A stretch of DNA of 64,000 nucleotides from DTU052 sp050951725 (GCA_050951725.1 JBMNJO010000012.1:434001-498000); one strand, 5' to 3'; shown: positions 1 to 8,290, numbered from the stretch's first letter. The notes: a model not told the origin generated them from the sequence alone. Numbers and translations: made by a program.

Positions 1-1
1 G

Positions 2-1546
2 GTTGAAGAGGAAATGGCCAAAATCATCAAGGAGGATTACCCTCTGTTACGTGATGAGTTAAGCCGTGCAGATGCCATTAAGATGTTTAGTGATTCGGGA
101 GAGCCATATAAGGTTGAACTTATTGAGGATTTGCCCGAGGATGCCACTATCAGTGTTTACCGCCAGGGAGAATTCGTGGATCTTTGTGCTGGTCCCCATC
201 TGCCGAGCACGGGAAAGATCAAGGCATTCAAGCTTATGAACCTGGCCGGGGCATACTGGCGTGGTGATGAGAAGCGGAAGATGCTGCAGAGGATCTACGG
301 CACTTCATTTTTTAAGAAAGAACAGCTTGATGATTACCTGTACAAGCTGGAAGAAGCGAAGAAGCGTGACCATCGCAAGTTGGGACGCGAACTGGGGCTG
401 TTTGTGATCCTGGACGAGGGCCCGGGTTTTCCGTTCTTTTTGCCCAAAGGCATGATAATCCGCAATGAGCTGGAGAAATACTGGCGTGAGGTTCACGATG
501 AAGCCGGATATATGGAGATAAGAACCCCCATTATCCTGGAACGTTCTCTTTGGGAGCGTTCCGGCCACTGGGATCACTACCAGGAAAACATGTATTTTAC
601 TAAGATTGATGAGGCGGATTTCGCGGTCAAACCAATGAACTGCCCTGGAGCGCTGTTGGTCTTTAAACAAAACCTGCATAGTTACCGGGAGCTCCCCATA
701 CGTATGGCAGAGATGGGGTTAGTTCATCGCCATGAGATGTCTGGTGTGTTGCACGGGTTGATGAGGGTCAGGGCGTTTACCCAAGATGATGCTCATTTGT
801 TTATGCTGCCGGAACAGATGATCAGCGAGATTACCAGGGTAATTAACCTGATCGATGAGGTATATACCAAGTTTGGTTTTTCTTATCATGTGGAGGTCTC
901 TACCAAACCGGACAAAGCCATGGGGTCTGATGAGGATTGGGATATGGCCACTCAGGTTCTGAAGACGGCTCTTGAAGAAAAAGGCATGAAATATCAGATT
1001 AATGAAGGTGACGGGGCTTTTTACGGCCCCAAGATCGATTTCCACCTCAAAGATTCCCTGGACCGTACCTGGCAGTGTGGGACCATTCAGCTCGATTTCC
1101 AAATGCCGGAACTCTTTGATCTTACCTATGTTGGTGAAGACGGAGAAAAACACCGGCCCGTGATGATTCACCGGGTGGTATTCGGAAGCATAGAGAGGTT
1201 TATCGGCATCCTGACAGAACACTATGCTGGGGCGTTTCCGGTATGGCTGGCTCCAATTCAAGCTCGGATCATTCCAATTACTGAGCGCCACCATGATTAT
1301 GCCAATGACCTGGTTCGGCAGATGAAAGAGTCGGGTATAAGAGTGGACGTCGATGCCCGGAGTGAGAAAATGGGGTATAAGATCAGGGAAGGGCAACTGC
1401 AGAAGATCCCTTATTTGCTGGTTGTGGGAGATAAAGAGGTGGAAGCCCGCACGGTATCCATTCGTAAACGCAAAGAAGGGGATGTCGGCAGTAAGGGGTA
1501 TGAGGAATTCATAAGGGAACTGACCGAAGAAATAGCCAACAGATAA
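2..1546 (+). CDS. thrS: threonine--tRNA ligase, 5'-truncated by window edge
   Basis: Charges tRNA-Thr with threonine in the cytoplasm. The open frame runs off the left edge; about 514 residues are present against roughly 635-640 in the family, so the TGS domain and most of the editing domain lie outside. Visible in order: end of the editing domain with DLCAGPH (metal-binding C and H), the class II core with the catalytic zinc ligand in MNCPGA, motif 2 around HRHEMSGVLHGLMRVR, the AFTQDDAHLF stretch, motif 3 HRVVFGSIERFIG, and a C-terminal anticodon-binding domain (VWLAPIQARIIPI onward). The NCPGA and HRHEMSG spellings differ from the enterobacterial NCPGH and HRNEPSG but keep the ligands. It lies upstream of infC-rpmI-rplT, a common order. 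The internal ATG at 14 is not the real start. Confidence 0.96.
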   Translation, partial: VEEEMAKIIKEDYPLLRDELSRADAIKMFSDSGEPYKVELIEDLPEDATISVYRQGEFVDLCAGPHLPSTGKIKAFKLMNLAGAYWRGDEKRKMLQRIYGTSFFKKEQLDDYLYKLEEAKKRDHRKLGRELGLFVILDEGPGFPFFLPKGMIIRNELEKYWREVHDEAGYMEIRTPIILERSLWERSGHWDHYQENMYFTKIDEADFAVKPMNCPGALLVFKQNLHSYRELPIRMAEMGLVHRHEMSGVLHGLMRVRAFTQDDAHLFMLPEQMISEITRVINLIDEVYTKFGFSYHVEVSTKPDKAMGSDEDWDMATQVLKTALEEKGMKYQINEGDGAFYGPKIDFHLKDSLDRTWQCGTIQLDFQMPELFDLTYVGEDGEKHRPVMIHRVVFGSIERFIGILTEHYAGAFPVWLAPIQARIIPITERHHDYANDLVRQMKESGIRVDVDARSEKMGYKIREGQLQKIPYLLVVGDKEVEARTVSIRKRKEGDVGSKGYEEFIRELTEEIANR

Positions 1547-1636
1547 GGGATTACGCTTAAATGGTTTTGGGTCTAAGTTAGGGTTGTCACAGGGAAGTCA
1601 AGTTATGCGAGCCTAAGCAATCCAGAGGGCTTGGAC

Positions 1637-1656
1637 GGGGGAGTCATTACTCCCCC
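1637..1656. terminator. perfect hairpin between convergent thrS and yjbQ
   Basis: GGGGGAGT (1637-1644), loop CATT, ACTCCCCC (1649-1656): a perfect 8-bp stem that overlaps the yjbQ stop codon on the minus strand. It sits between convergent genes and may end transcription from both sides, but neither flank has a T-run, so intrinsic termination is only inferred. Confidence 0.4.
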
Positions 1657-2060
1657 ATAACCTTGATCAGGAGACGTTTTCTGCGCTGACCGTCGAATTC
1701 GGCATAAAAGATCTGTTGCCAGGGCCCCAGATCAAGCTTACCGTCTGTGACGGGGACGATGATTTGATGATGAAACAGGATGCTCTTCAGATGGGCGTCG
1801 CCATTGGTCTCTCCGGTCTGGTGATGCCGGTAATCGTCCCGATAAGGCGCCAGGGCATCCGCCCATTCCATGAAGTCATTCTTGATGCCTGGTTCCTCAT
1901 CGTTGACAAACACCCCGGAGGTAATGTGCATGGCACTGACCAGGACCATCCCATCCTGGATCCCTGTTTTACTCACTGCCTTGCGGACCAAATCGGTAAT
2001 ATTGACGAATTCCCGTTTTTTACTGGTATTCATCCAGTGGTATTCGGTGTGCCAGTTCAT
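1647..2060 (-). CDS. YjbQ / UPF0047 family protein
   Basis: 137 residues, the full length of the UPF0047 (YjbQ) family; some members have weak thiamine-phosphate synthase activity, but the physiological role is unsettled. Diagnostic stretches are HITSGVFVNDEE (about 46-57), the HHQTGETNGDAHLKS block (about 79-93, with the histidines and acids thought to bind metal) and WQQIFYAEFDGQRRKR near the C-terminus. It is a single-domain soluble beta-sandwich protein with no signal peptide. The start is an ATG preceded by a run reading AGGAGGT on the minus strand. It is a monocistron convergent with thrS and divergent from the infC leader. Function beyond the family name is not inferable here. Confidence 0.88.
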   Translation of the reverse strand: MNWHTEYHWMNTSKKREFVNITDLVRKAVSKTGIQDGMVLVSAMHITSGVFVNDEEPGIKNDFMEWADALAPYRDDYRHHQTGETNGDAHLKSILFHHQIIVPVTDGKLDLGPWQQIFYAEFDGQRRKRLLIKVMGE

Positions 2061-2164
2061 GGGGCTAAAACCTCCTTATTGTGTAATGATCAGGAATAAC
2101 TGTTTCCCCCGAAGCATGGGCGTAATCAGTTGACATCAGGCAAATCCCTATGCTACTCTATAAT

Positions 2165-2300
2165 TTAGTGAAGTTAATACTGGCAAGTAGAGGCCCACGC
2201 TTCTCACCCTATGGTATCGCTGATAGGGTAGACCAATCAAGTTCTGCGGAGTATATCTTCGGGAAAGCGGGGTATTGACCCGCTTTAATTTTTTTGGAGG
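2165..2300 (+). promoter_or_regulatory. probable L20-type leader of infC-rpmI-rplT
   Basis: About 130 bases of non-coding leader precede infC and end in a strong intrinsic terminator immediately before the infC Shine-Dalgarno. In Firmicutes this operon is repressed by excess L20, which binds the leader and causes premature termination. The segment CCCACGCTTCTCACCC (about 2193-2208) and the paired CCTATGGTATC/GATAGGG parts fit such a structured leader. A TATAAT at 2159-2164 is the best -10; the nearby TTGACA at 2130-2135 is 23 bp away, too far for a normal spacer. The Rfam family assignment is inference from position and pattern. Confidence 0.6.
2264..2295 (+). terminator. attenuator terminator before infC
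   Basis: AAAGCGGG (2264-2271), 7-base loop, CCCGCTTT (2279-2286), then AA and seven T (2289-2295): a textbook intrinsic terminator. The infC Shine-Dalgarno GGAGGTGG begins at 2296, so read-through is needed to express infC, rpmI and rplT. Confidence 0.85.
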
Positions 2301-2310
2301 TGGATTGTTT

Positions 2311-2859
2311 ATTAGCAAGGACTGGAGAATCAATGAGGAAATCCGAGTACGGGAAGTCAGATTGATTGACGAAAATGGAGAACAGGCTGGAATCGTACCC
2401 GTTCGCGAAGCCCTGCAAATGGCCGTGGAAAAAGGGTTAGACCTGGTGGAAATCGCCCCCAGCGCCAAGCCACCAGTCTGTCGTTTAATGGATTATGGAA
2501 AATTCCGCTACGAACAAGGTAAACGAGACAAAGAAGCTCGTAAAAAGCAGAAGATTATCACGGTCAAAGAAGTCAAGATGAGAACTAGAATCGAGGATCA
2601 CGACTTCCTGGTCAAATCCAGGAATGCCCGGAAATTTCTTGATGCCGGGGATAAGGTTAAAGTGACCATCATGTTCAAAGGGCGCGAAATTTCCCACGTT
2701 GATCTCGGAAAAGACTTGTGTAATAAACTGGCCGAAGACCTGAAAAATATTGCTTTGGTAGAGAGAGAACCCAAAGTAGAGGGTCGTAATATGGTGATGA
2801 TATTGGCTCCCAGAATTGATGTTACCAGGAATGACAACGCCAACAATAATGCAAGTTAA
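2311..2859 (+). CDS. infC: translation initiation factor IF-3 (AUU start)
   Basis: Initiation factor 3: binds the 30S subunit, prevents 70S association and checks the start codon-anticodon match. The protein has the N-domain (WRINEEIRVREVRLID, then PPVCRLMDYGKFRYEQ near residue 60) and C-domain (VKEVKMRTRIEDHDF, RKFLDAGDKVKVTIMF, MVMILAPR). The first ATG in frame (2275) lies upstream of the terminator T-run and of the Shine-Dalgarno, so it cannot be the start. ATT at 2311, 7-10 bases after GGAGGTGG, begins ISKDWRINEE, matching the usual IF-3 N-terminus. A non-standard AUU start is classic for infC and makes its synthesis sensitive to IF-3 level. First gene of infC-rpmI-rplT. Confidence 0.96.
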   Translation: MSKDWRINEEIRVREVRLIDENGEQAGIVPVREALQMAVEKGLDLVEIAPSAKPPVCRLMDYGKFRYEQGKRDKEARKKQKIITVKEVKMRTRIEDHDFLVKSRNARKFLDAGDKVKVTIMFKGREISHVDLGKDLCNKLAEDLKNIALVEREPKVEGRNMVMILAPRIDVTRNDNANNNAS

Positions 2860-2876
2860 AGGAGGATTCCCGATAA

Positions 2877-3074
2877 ATGCCGAAGATGAAAACCCATCGT
2901 GGGGCCGCTAAACGATTCAAAAAGACCGGCAGCGGTAAAATAAAGCGGGCAAGTGCTTACCACAGCCATCTGTTAACCTCCAAAAGCCCAAAACGCAAGA
3001 GAAAGCTGCGTAAGGGCGGCTATACAAGTGAAGCAGACACCGCTAAAGTTGCCAGACTGATTCCCTACAAATAA
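2877..3074 (+). CDS. rpmI: 50S ribosomal protein L35
   Basis: 65 residues, standard length for L35, a small basic protein of the large subunit. The sequence begins MPKMKTHRGAAKRFKKTGSG and continues KIKRASAYHSHLLTSKSPKR, both highly conserved. It follows infC by 17 bases with AAAGGAGG as ribosome-binding site and precedes rplT by 20 bases, the invariant infC-rpmI-rplT order. Expected to be co-regulated by the L20-sensitive leader upstream of infC. Confidence 0.97.
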   Translation: MPKMKTHRGAAKRFKKTGSGKIKRASAYHSHLLTSKSPKRKRKLRKGGYTSEADTAKVARLIPYK

Positions 3075-3094
3075 AGAGGAGGTTGCTAGTACTT

Positions 3095-3448
3095 ATGCCA
3101 AGAGTGAAACGTGGAACAACCGCCCACAGAAGACATAAAAAGGTTCTCAAGTTAGCCAAGGGGTACCGGGGAGGCAAGTCCAAACTTTTCCGAGTCGCCA
3201 ACCAGCAAGTTTTAAAGAGCCTTAACTATGCCTACGCACACCGGAGACTTAAGAAGAGGGATTTCCGCAAGCTCTGGATTGCCCGTATTAACGCGGCAGC
3301 TCGCAATAACGGAATAACCTATAGCCGAATGATCTGCGGGTTAAAAACAGCCGGGGTAGAGATAAACCGAAAAGTTTTAGCAGATATGGCGATAAGTGAC
3401 CCCCAGGCCTTTTCGGAACTGGCTGAACTTGCAAAAAACAACCTTTAA
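3095..3448 (+). CDS. rplT: 50S ribosomal protein L20
   Basis: 117 residues from the ATG at 3095, exactly the usual L20 length. It nucleates early 50S assembly on 23S rRNA domain I and, in Firmicutes, represses its own operon through the infC leader. Conserved sequence MPRVKRGTTAHRRHKKVLK and AKGYRGGKSKLFRVANQ, then SLNYAYAHRRLKKRDFRKLW and a C-terminal globular part. A TTG at 3083 is also in frame but abuts the AGAGGAGG ribosome-binding site (3075-3082), so the ATG twelve bases after that site is preferred. Last gene of the operon, followed by a terminator. Confidence 0.97.
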   Translation: MPRVKRGTTAHRRHKKVLKLAKGYRGGKSKLFRVANQQVLKSLNYAYAHRRLKKRDFRKLWIARINAAARNNGITYSRMICGLKTAGVEINRKVLADMAISDPQAFSELAELAKNNL

Positions 3449-3485
3449 GCTAACAGAATAAATCGGCTAAACTGGTGATATTATG

Positions 3486-3512
3486 AAAGGCACCCCCGGC
3501 GGTGCCTTTTAG
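3486..3512 (+). terminator. terminator after rplT
   Basis: AAAGGCACC (3486-3494), short GC-rich loop, GGTGCCTTTT (3501-3510). Nine-base-pair stem ending in a T-run, 38 bases after the rplT stop. Confidence 0.88.
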
Positions 3513-3596
3513 TTCGTTAAGAAAACACTGTTTGAAACACTGTATTACCCCAGGAGATACCCCAATTTTGCCATCACTAATTAGGAGGCAGAAGCT

Positions 3597-4250
3597 TTGA
3601 AAAAGAAGCTGTTTGTAGTCATTGGGTTGGGGAGGTTTGGCAGCAGCGTTGCTCAGACCCTCTTCAGTATGGGTTATGACGTTATGGCAATAGATCTGGA
3701 CGAAGAACTCATAGACCAGATGAAGGACAAGGTTACTTATGGAGTGACGGCGGATGCCCTGGAGGAGAGGGTGCTGGAAAGCCTGGGGGTTCGCAATTTT
3801 GATGTGGCTATCGTGGCCATTGGGAATGATATACAGGCCAGCATTCTGATTACCCTGACCCTAAAAGAACTGGGTGTAAAAAGGGTGGTGGCGAAAGCCA
3901 TAAATGAACGGCATGGCAGAGTACTTGAAAAGCTGGGTGCCGATAAGATTGTATATCCGGAAAGGGACATGGGGGAAAGGGTGGCTCACTACCTGGTTAG
4001 CGCCAATCTCCTGGACTATATTGAAATATCCGACAAATACAGTCTGTCAGAAGTCACTACTCCTCAGAATATGGTCAATAAGTCCCTCAAACAAACTAAC
4101 TTAAGGGTAAAATACGGGGTGAATGTTATTGCTATTAAGCGGGGAGATAATCTAATTGTCGCGCCTCCTGGTGAGGAGGTTCTGAAGCCTGAAGACGTGT
4201 TGATCTGCATAGGAAGGACTCAGGCCCTGGACAAATTCGCCTTAATGTAA
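3597..4250 (+). CDS. ktrA: potassium channel regulatory subunit, KtrA/TrkA RCK protein
   Basis: Cytosolic gating subunit of a K+ uptake system; one copy of RCK_N plus RCK_C, 217 residues, matching KtrA/KtrC rather than the double-length TrkA of enterobacteria. The Rossmann nucleotide site is VVIGLGRFGSSVAQTL (about 7-22), with the acidic end of beta-2 at MAIDLDEE; C-terminal RCK_C from about residue 135 (YSLSEVTTPQNM onward). Starts at a TTG preceded by TTAGGAGGC. The membrane partner ktrB follows 76 bases downstream on the same strand, forming a two-gene unit. Such complexes bind ATP/ADP in the RCK ring and are often inhibited by c-di-AMP in Firmicutes; that regulation is family knowledge, not visible here. 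Confidence 0.92.
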   Translation: MKKKLFVVIGLGRFGSSVAQTLFSMGYDVMAIDLDEELIDQMKDKVTYGVTADALEERVLESLGVRNFDVAIVAIGNDIQASILITLTLKELGVKRVVAKAINERHGRVLEKLGADKIVYPERDMGERVAHYLVSANLLDYIEISDKYSLSEVTTPQNMVNKSLKQTNLRVKYGVNVIAIKRGDNLIVAPPGEEVLKPEDVLICIGRTQALDKFALM

Positions 4251-4326
4251 GGTGCGAACGTTATTATTAGAGGGACGCTAAGAACTCCAAATACTGGTAC
4301 TATCTTTAATAATCGAGGGGTCTGTC

Positions 4327-5676
4327 GTGTTAAGACAAGTACAGTCCAAGAGATCACTAACCCCGGCGCAATTGATAGTATTGACCTATGTCTTAGTAAT
4401 CATGGCAGGAACGCTATTGCTCTCCCTTCCTGCTGCCATTAGATCCGGTGAGTTTAATACCCTGCTGGATGCCTTTTTTACTGCCACCAGTGCGGTATGT
4501 GTGGCGGGATTGACGGTTGTCGATATTGGATTGTTTTACAGCTCGTTTGGACATGTAGTGATCCTGGCTTTGATACAAATAGGAGGCCTAGGCCTGATTA
4601 CTGTTACGACTTTTTATGCTTTGTTATTGGGTAAGAGGATTGGGTTAAAAGAGCGGGTTGTACTGAAAGAGGCTCTTAAAAGTGATTCGCTGGGAGGCGT
4701 AGTGCGCCTTGCCAGGAGTATTCTGCTGATTACGCTGGCCGTCGAAGTGGCCGGGGCATTGCTCTTATCTGTTGCTTTTCTCAAGTATTTCCCACCGACC
4801 AAAGCCCTCTGGTATGGAACTTTTCATTCAGTTTCCGCCTTCTGTAACTCAGGACTGGATATTTTTGGCCGGGAATTCACAGCTTATTCCAGCCTGATTC
4901 CCTTTCAAGAGGACAAACTGGTTCTGATAACAATTTCTTTACTTATTGTTCTCGGAGGAATCGGCTTTACGGTTATTCTTGATGTGTTAAAACACAAAAA
5001 GTTTACCCGGTTGTCTCTGCATAGCAAACTGGCCATATTCAGTTCTGCCGTTCTAATTTTGTTTGGGCTGGTATTTTTCTTTTTTACTGAGTCGGGGACA
5101 CTCTGGAATGGAATGGGAGTGATTGATCGCCTGGTCAATTCACTTTTTCTAAGCATTACCTCAAGAGCGGCCGGTTTTTCCACGGTGGATCTGAATCACG
5201 CAGTTCCGGCTACATTACTGGTTCTTTTGCTTCTGATGTTTATAGGAGCCTCACCAGCCGGAACCGGAAGTGGTATAAAGACTACCACATTTGCCGTTCT
5301 GTTTTTGGCGTCCAAATCCAGAATGCAGGCGCAGGGAGACCTGGTCGTCTACAATAGGCGTATAGACCAGGACACGGTTGCCCGGGCTTTAACCGTGACT
5401 GTTATAGCTGCCGGGGTAATATTTATGGGTATTATCCTTATGAGCCTTTTTGACTCGCACGAAATTATGAAGGTGATTTTTGAGGTTTTTGCATCCTTCG
5501 GGACTGGACTCAGTACCGGGATTACTCCCGAATTAACTGTCGGAGCGAAACTAACTATCATATTCCTGATGTTCTTTGGCCGGTTGGGTCCACTGACGCT
5601 CGGATTTGCTCTGCTCGAGAGAAGCGCGCGCAAAGAACACGTTAAGTTCCCGAAAGGCAACGTGATCATCGGTTAG
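4327..5676 (+). CDS. ktrB: potassium uptake translocating subunit, KtrB/TrkH family
   Basis: 449-residue integral membrane K+ translocator of the SKT (Trk/Ktr/HKT) superfamily, built of four M-P-M pore repeats. The pore signatures are visible as AVCVAGLTVVD (about 53-63), SAFCNSGLDIFG (about 175), SRAAGFSTVDL (about 280) and SFGTGLSTGITPEL (about 390), each carrying the selectivity-filter glycine. Length and absence of long extensions fit KtrB of Gram-positives. GTG start with CGAGGGG upstream. Pairs with the RCK subunit directly upstream. Na+ or H+ coupling cannot be decided from sequence. Confidence 0.92.
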   Translation: MLRQVQSKRSLTPAQLIVLTYVLVIMAGTLLLSLPAAIRSGEFNTLLDAFFTATSAVCVAGLTVVDIGLFYSSFGHVVILALIQIGGLGLITVTTFYALLLGKRIGLKERVVLKEALKSDSLGGVVRLARSILLITLAVEVAGALLLSVAFLKYFPPTKALWYGTFHSVSAFCNSGLDIFGREFTAYSSLIPFQEDKLVLITISLLIVLGGIGFTVILDVLKHKKFTRLSLHSKLAIFSSAVLILFGLVFFFFTESGTLWNGMGVIDRLVNSLFLSITSRAAGFSTVDLNHAVPATLLVLLLLMFIGASPAGTGSGIKTTTFAVLFLASKSRMQAQGDLVVYNRRIDQDTVARALTVTVIAAGVIFMGIILMSLFDSHEIMKVIFEVFASFGTGLSTGITPELTVGAKLTIIFLMFFGRLGPLTLGFALLERSARKEHVKFPKGNVIIG

Positions 5677-5706
5677 AAAACCTGAACAACGATCAAGGTG
5701 GCTGCA

Positions 5707-6537
5707 ATGCATAAGAACGAGTCGGAAACCAAACAATCCCAACTTAATATTAAAAGCAAACTGATTACTTCTCGGGATAATCCTGTATTTAAACTTGCCA
5801 AAACACTGGGGAGTCGTAAGGGTCGGGAGAAGACCGGGAGATTTATTGTTGAGGGGTTTAAACTTGTTTCGGAGGCACTTTTACACCCGGAACTGGTAGA
5901 AACAATCCTGATTAGCGAAACCAGCAGTGAAGTGGTGTCCGGCAATCTGACACCACGCTCAGTACCGATGACCGTGATTTCTTCCGAACTAGCCCTAAGA
6001 CTCTCGGAGACCGAAACAACTCAAGGAATATGGGCCATCTGTAAACGTCCTGACTGGGGTCAGCTGGAGTCTGCAGATTCTATCGGTTTTGTTCTGGTTT
6101 TGGCCGGGATACAGGACCCGGGTAATCTGGGAACCATACTCCGTACTGCCTGGGCGGTAGGTGTGGAGGCAGTTTTATTAAGCGTGGGCAGTGTTGATCC
6201 GTTTAACCCGAAGATAGTCCGCTCGGCCATGGGAGCGACTCTTAATCTTCCGACATTCACCAGTGTTACGCTTTCTGATGTTAGAAAGCTGAAAGAAAAA
6301 GGCTTTCGGGTTATCGCCTGCGATCCTCAAGGAGAAGCAAGCCTCTTTGAAAGCCACTTGAAAGATAAGCTTATTATCATTATGGGTAATGAGGGGCAGG
6401 GCCTGTCCGCAGAGTGGAAAGCAGTGGCCGACAGCCGCTTAAATATCCCTCTTCAGCCGGGAGTTGATTCCTTAAACGTTGCAGTGGCCAGCGGTATTGT
6501 CCTGTACGAGGCTTATCGTCAAAGACACGGTTTATAA
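5707..6537 (+). CDS. SpoU/TrmH-family RNA 2'-O-methyltransferase
   Basis: SAM-dependent 2'-O-ribose methyltransferase of the SPOUT (trefoil knot) class, probably acting on 23S rRNA or tRNA; the exact target is not readable. The N-terminal substrate-binding domain is typical (SRDNPVFKLAKTLGSRKGR, then FIVEGFKLVSEAL). The catalytic domain has motif 1 around DPGNLGTILRTAW, motif 2 IIIMGNEGQGLS and motif 3 IPLQPGVDSLNVAVASGI. 276 residues, normal length. Of two in-frame starts, the ATG at 5707 lies 5 bases after AAGGTGG, whereas GTG 5698 overlaps it. In many Clostridia an rlmB-like gene sits just upstream of pheS, as here, but a minus-strand gene now lies between them. Confidence 0.9.
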   Translation: MHKNESETKQSQLNIKSKLITSRDNPVFKLAKTLGSRKGREKTGRFIVEGFKLVSEALLHPELVETILISETSSEVVSGNLTPRSVPMTVISSELALRLSETETTQGIWAICKRPDWGQLESADSIGFVLVLAGIQDPGNLGTILRTAWAVGVEAVLLSVGSVDPFNPKIVRSAMGATLNLPTFTSVTLSDVRKLKEKGFRVIACDPQGEASLFESHLKDKLIIIMGNEGQGLSAEWKAVADSRLNIPLQPGVDSLNVAVASGIVLYEAYRQRHGL

Positions 6538-6610
6538 AGACCGTAAAATAAGAGGAAGCCCGGCTGTAACAGGAGATCACGAGACCGGTTGTCAGACCGG
6601 ACCGGTTAAC

Positions 6611-7678
6611 CTATACAACCAAGCGGGCGGCTTTAAATGGCACCGCCTCCACCGCTTGCTGGTCGTGAATGATAGTGGTGGTGGAACCGTGCATTAGTAC
6701 GATATCTCCAATTACGGCTCCCCGAACGGTGGTGTTGGCACTGCTGACCTGGATTTGACTGTTAGGGGCATAGAGAATCCCATCAATGCTGACGTTGGCA
6801 CCGCTTATCTTCATCTGGTCACCAGCGTACAGACAGACCGCATCACTGCTGGTAGCGTAGCTTATTCCACTGCCGCTTATTTGAATGTCCCCCGTGGCAA
6901 TTATGGTACCAGTGCCTCTGATAAGAGCACCATTCAGTTTAACGTCTCCCTCAACGAAAAGAACCCCATCCAACTCCACTATTCCTCCATTAAAATGCTG
7001 GTTTCCGATTAGAGTGCGGGTTGCGATAGACCGGAGTTCATCCATATCCCAGACGGGAGTATTAACAAACGGCGCTCCTTCTATCACTTCGGTTATGTGG
7101 TGATTGGTGGTTGAGGCTTCAATTCGGCCCATCGCTTCCAATGCTCCGTCGATGGTGACATTGGCACCGGTAAATTTGGCATCGCTATTGGTATGAACAT
7201 CGCCCGTTATATTCAGATTGGCCCCTGATACCTTCAACGTTGCGTCTCGGCTTCCCGAAAAGAGGGCATAGTCAAAAACCCTGCTGTTTCCGTACATGGC
7301 TACTGCCCGAGCGGTTAACAGCTGGTCGGTGAAACCCAAAACCGGCGCCAGCATATAATTAACTGTGCGGCTGCACTTTACCTCAATCATTCGCTGATCG
7401 CCATTGTATGGAACATTGATCTCCAGCTCAGCTAAATCCAGGCCGTTAGCCGACGCATAACTGACAGCAGTGGAATACGCGGTTGATTGATCGGGAAGGC
7501 GCTGAGCCCCCGCCAACGCGGCCGCATCCGCCGCATTACGCATAGTGGAATAGGTGTGATAGACGCGGCCTACATCTACAACCAGGGCCGCTATTCCAAT
7601 AAGAGCAGTGGCCATGATTGTGACCAGGATTATAGCCGTGCCAGCTTCGCTCTTTAACGTTTTGAACAGACCTCTCAA
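6611..7678 (-). CDS. TadE/TadG-like membrane-anchored protein with beta-helix repeats
   Basis: About 355 residues. The N-terminus has a short basic segment and one long hydrophobic helix (AIILVTIMATALIGIAALVVD), then the TadG-like segment VGRVYHTYSTMRNAADAAA-LAGAQ found in Flp-pilus/TadE-G pseudopilin-like proteins. The second half is made of imperfect repeats with the core SGANLNITGD, TGANVTIDG and SGANVSIDG plus several V-x-G-x-V turns; this reads as a right-handed beta-helix or bactofilin-like polymer-forming body outside the cell. TTG at 7678 is 8 bases after AGGAGG; the GTG at 7687 overlaps that site. No tad secretion genes are adjacent, so it is an orphan. Function unknown; a surface or sporulation-related role is a guess. 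Confidence 0.7.
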   Translation of the reverse strand: MRGLFKTLKSEAGTAIILVTIMATALIGIAALVVDVGRVYHTYSTMRNAADAAALAGAQRLPDQSTAYSTAVSYASANGLDLAELEINVPYNGDQRMIEVKCSRTVNYMLAPVLGFTDQLLTARAVAMYGNSRVFDYALFSGSRDATLKVSGANLNITGDVHTNSDAKFTGANVTIDGALEAMGRIEASTTNHHITEVIEGAPFVNTPVWDMDELRSIATRTLIGNQHFNGGIVELDGVLFVEGDVKLNGALIRGTGTIIATGDIQISGSGISYATSSDAVCLYAGDQMKISGANVSIDGILYAPNSQIQVSSANTTVRGAVIGDIVLMHGSTTTIIHDQQAVEAVPFKAARLVV

Positions 7679-7897
7679 TACACTCACCTCCTGGATATCT
7701 TGGACATAAATGCATGCAAACAGGCAAAGTCGGGGTTATCGCAGGGAAATCATTATTCCGATTCCTTTGGACCCTCGCATATTATTAGAATAACTCGCAG
7801 CTCAGCGGATATCTTCCGATTAAAGTTGGGTTTTTTCTAGGACTAAGAGCATAAAAATTTGGGACTTGTCTGTGGAAAGTTGAACCATGGTGGTTTC

Positions 7898-7926
7898 TTG
7901 TACCTTGCTTACCTGTATGCTATAAT
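7898..7926 (+). promoter_or_regulatory. promoter of the pheST leader
   Basis: TTGTAC (7898-7903), exact 17-bp spacer, TATAAT (7921-7926), with TG at 7918-7919 giving an extended -10. This is the best sigma-A promoter between the minus-strand gene and pheS. It would start a leader about 120 bases before the recognisable T-box. Confidence 0.75.
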
Positions 7927-8049
7927 CAGTTCAAACCAAAATAAAAGGGGTGGACCGGCTGATGTGCAGGTACGCCGAAGTATTTTGGGACCTTTTCGAG
8001 TCTTCAGGACTAATTGTCTACTATCTTTGGTACAGGATGTTTATGTATC

Positions 8050-8290
8050 AGTAAAAGACGAGGATCAGGACCAGTACTCTGCTTGAAACCATACAGGGAG
8101 ACGTTGCCGTGACTGTAAGCACGTCTGGCGAATGGCAGAGGAATTCACCTGGGAGTTGGGGGCTGAACCACTAGTAGGCCTACCCGGAGCCTTTCCGTTA
8201 TCAGGGTTTAAGCGAGCCATATGGCTAAACAGGGTGGTACCGCGGAAGAGAGCTTTCGTCCCGAGAGGATGAAAGCTCTAATTATATAGA
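8050..8290 (+). promoter_or_regulatory. T-box riboswitch, Phe specifier, controlling pheST
   Basis: tRNA-sensing leader that antiterminates when uncharged tRNA-Phe binds. Stem I has the AGTA box at 8073-8076 followed by CTCTGC (8077-8082), which pairs with GCAGAG (8135-8140); facing the AGTA box on the 3' side is GAATTCAC with the specifier codon TTC (8144-8146), the phenylalanine codon. The conserved antiterminator sequence AGGGTGGTACCGCGG is at 8231-8245. The competing terminator is AGAGCTTTC (8249-8257) paired with GAAAGCTCT (8271-8279), followed by an AT-rich but weak U-tract. Specifier and downstream genes agree. Confidence 0.95.

Noticed and set aside
1716..2099. Plus-strand frame of 127 codons opposite yjbQ
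   Set aside because: Antisense shadow of a well-conserved YjbQ gene on the minus strand.
2275..2310. ATG at 2275 as infC start
   Set aside because: Falls within the attenuator and upstream of the Shine-Dalgarno; ATT at 2311 fits conservation and spacing.
7859..8086. 75-codon plus-strand ORF upstream of pheS
   Set aside because: Covers the pheST promoter and the start of the T-box leader; no ribosome-binding site and no protein-like composition.
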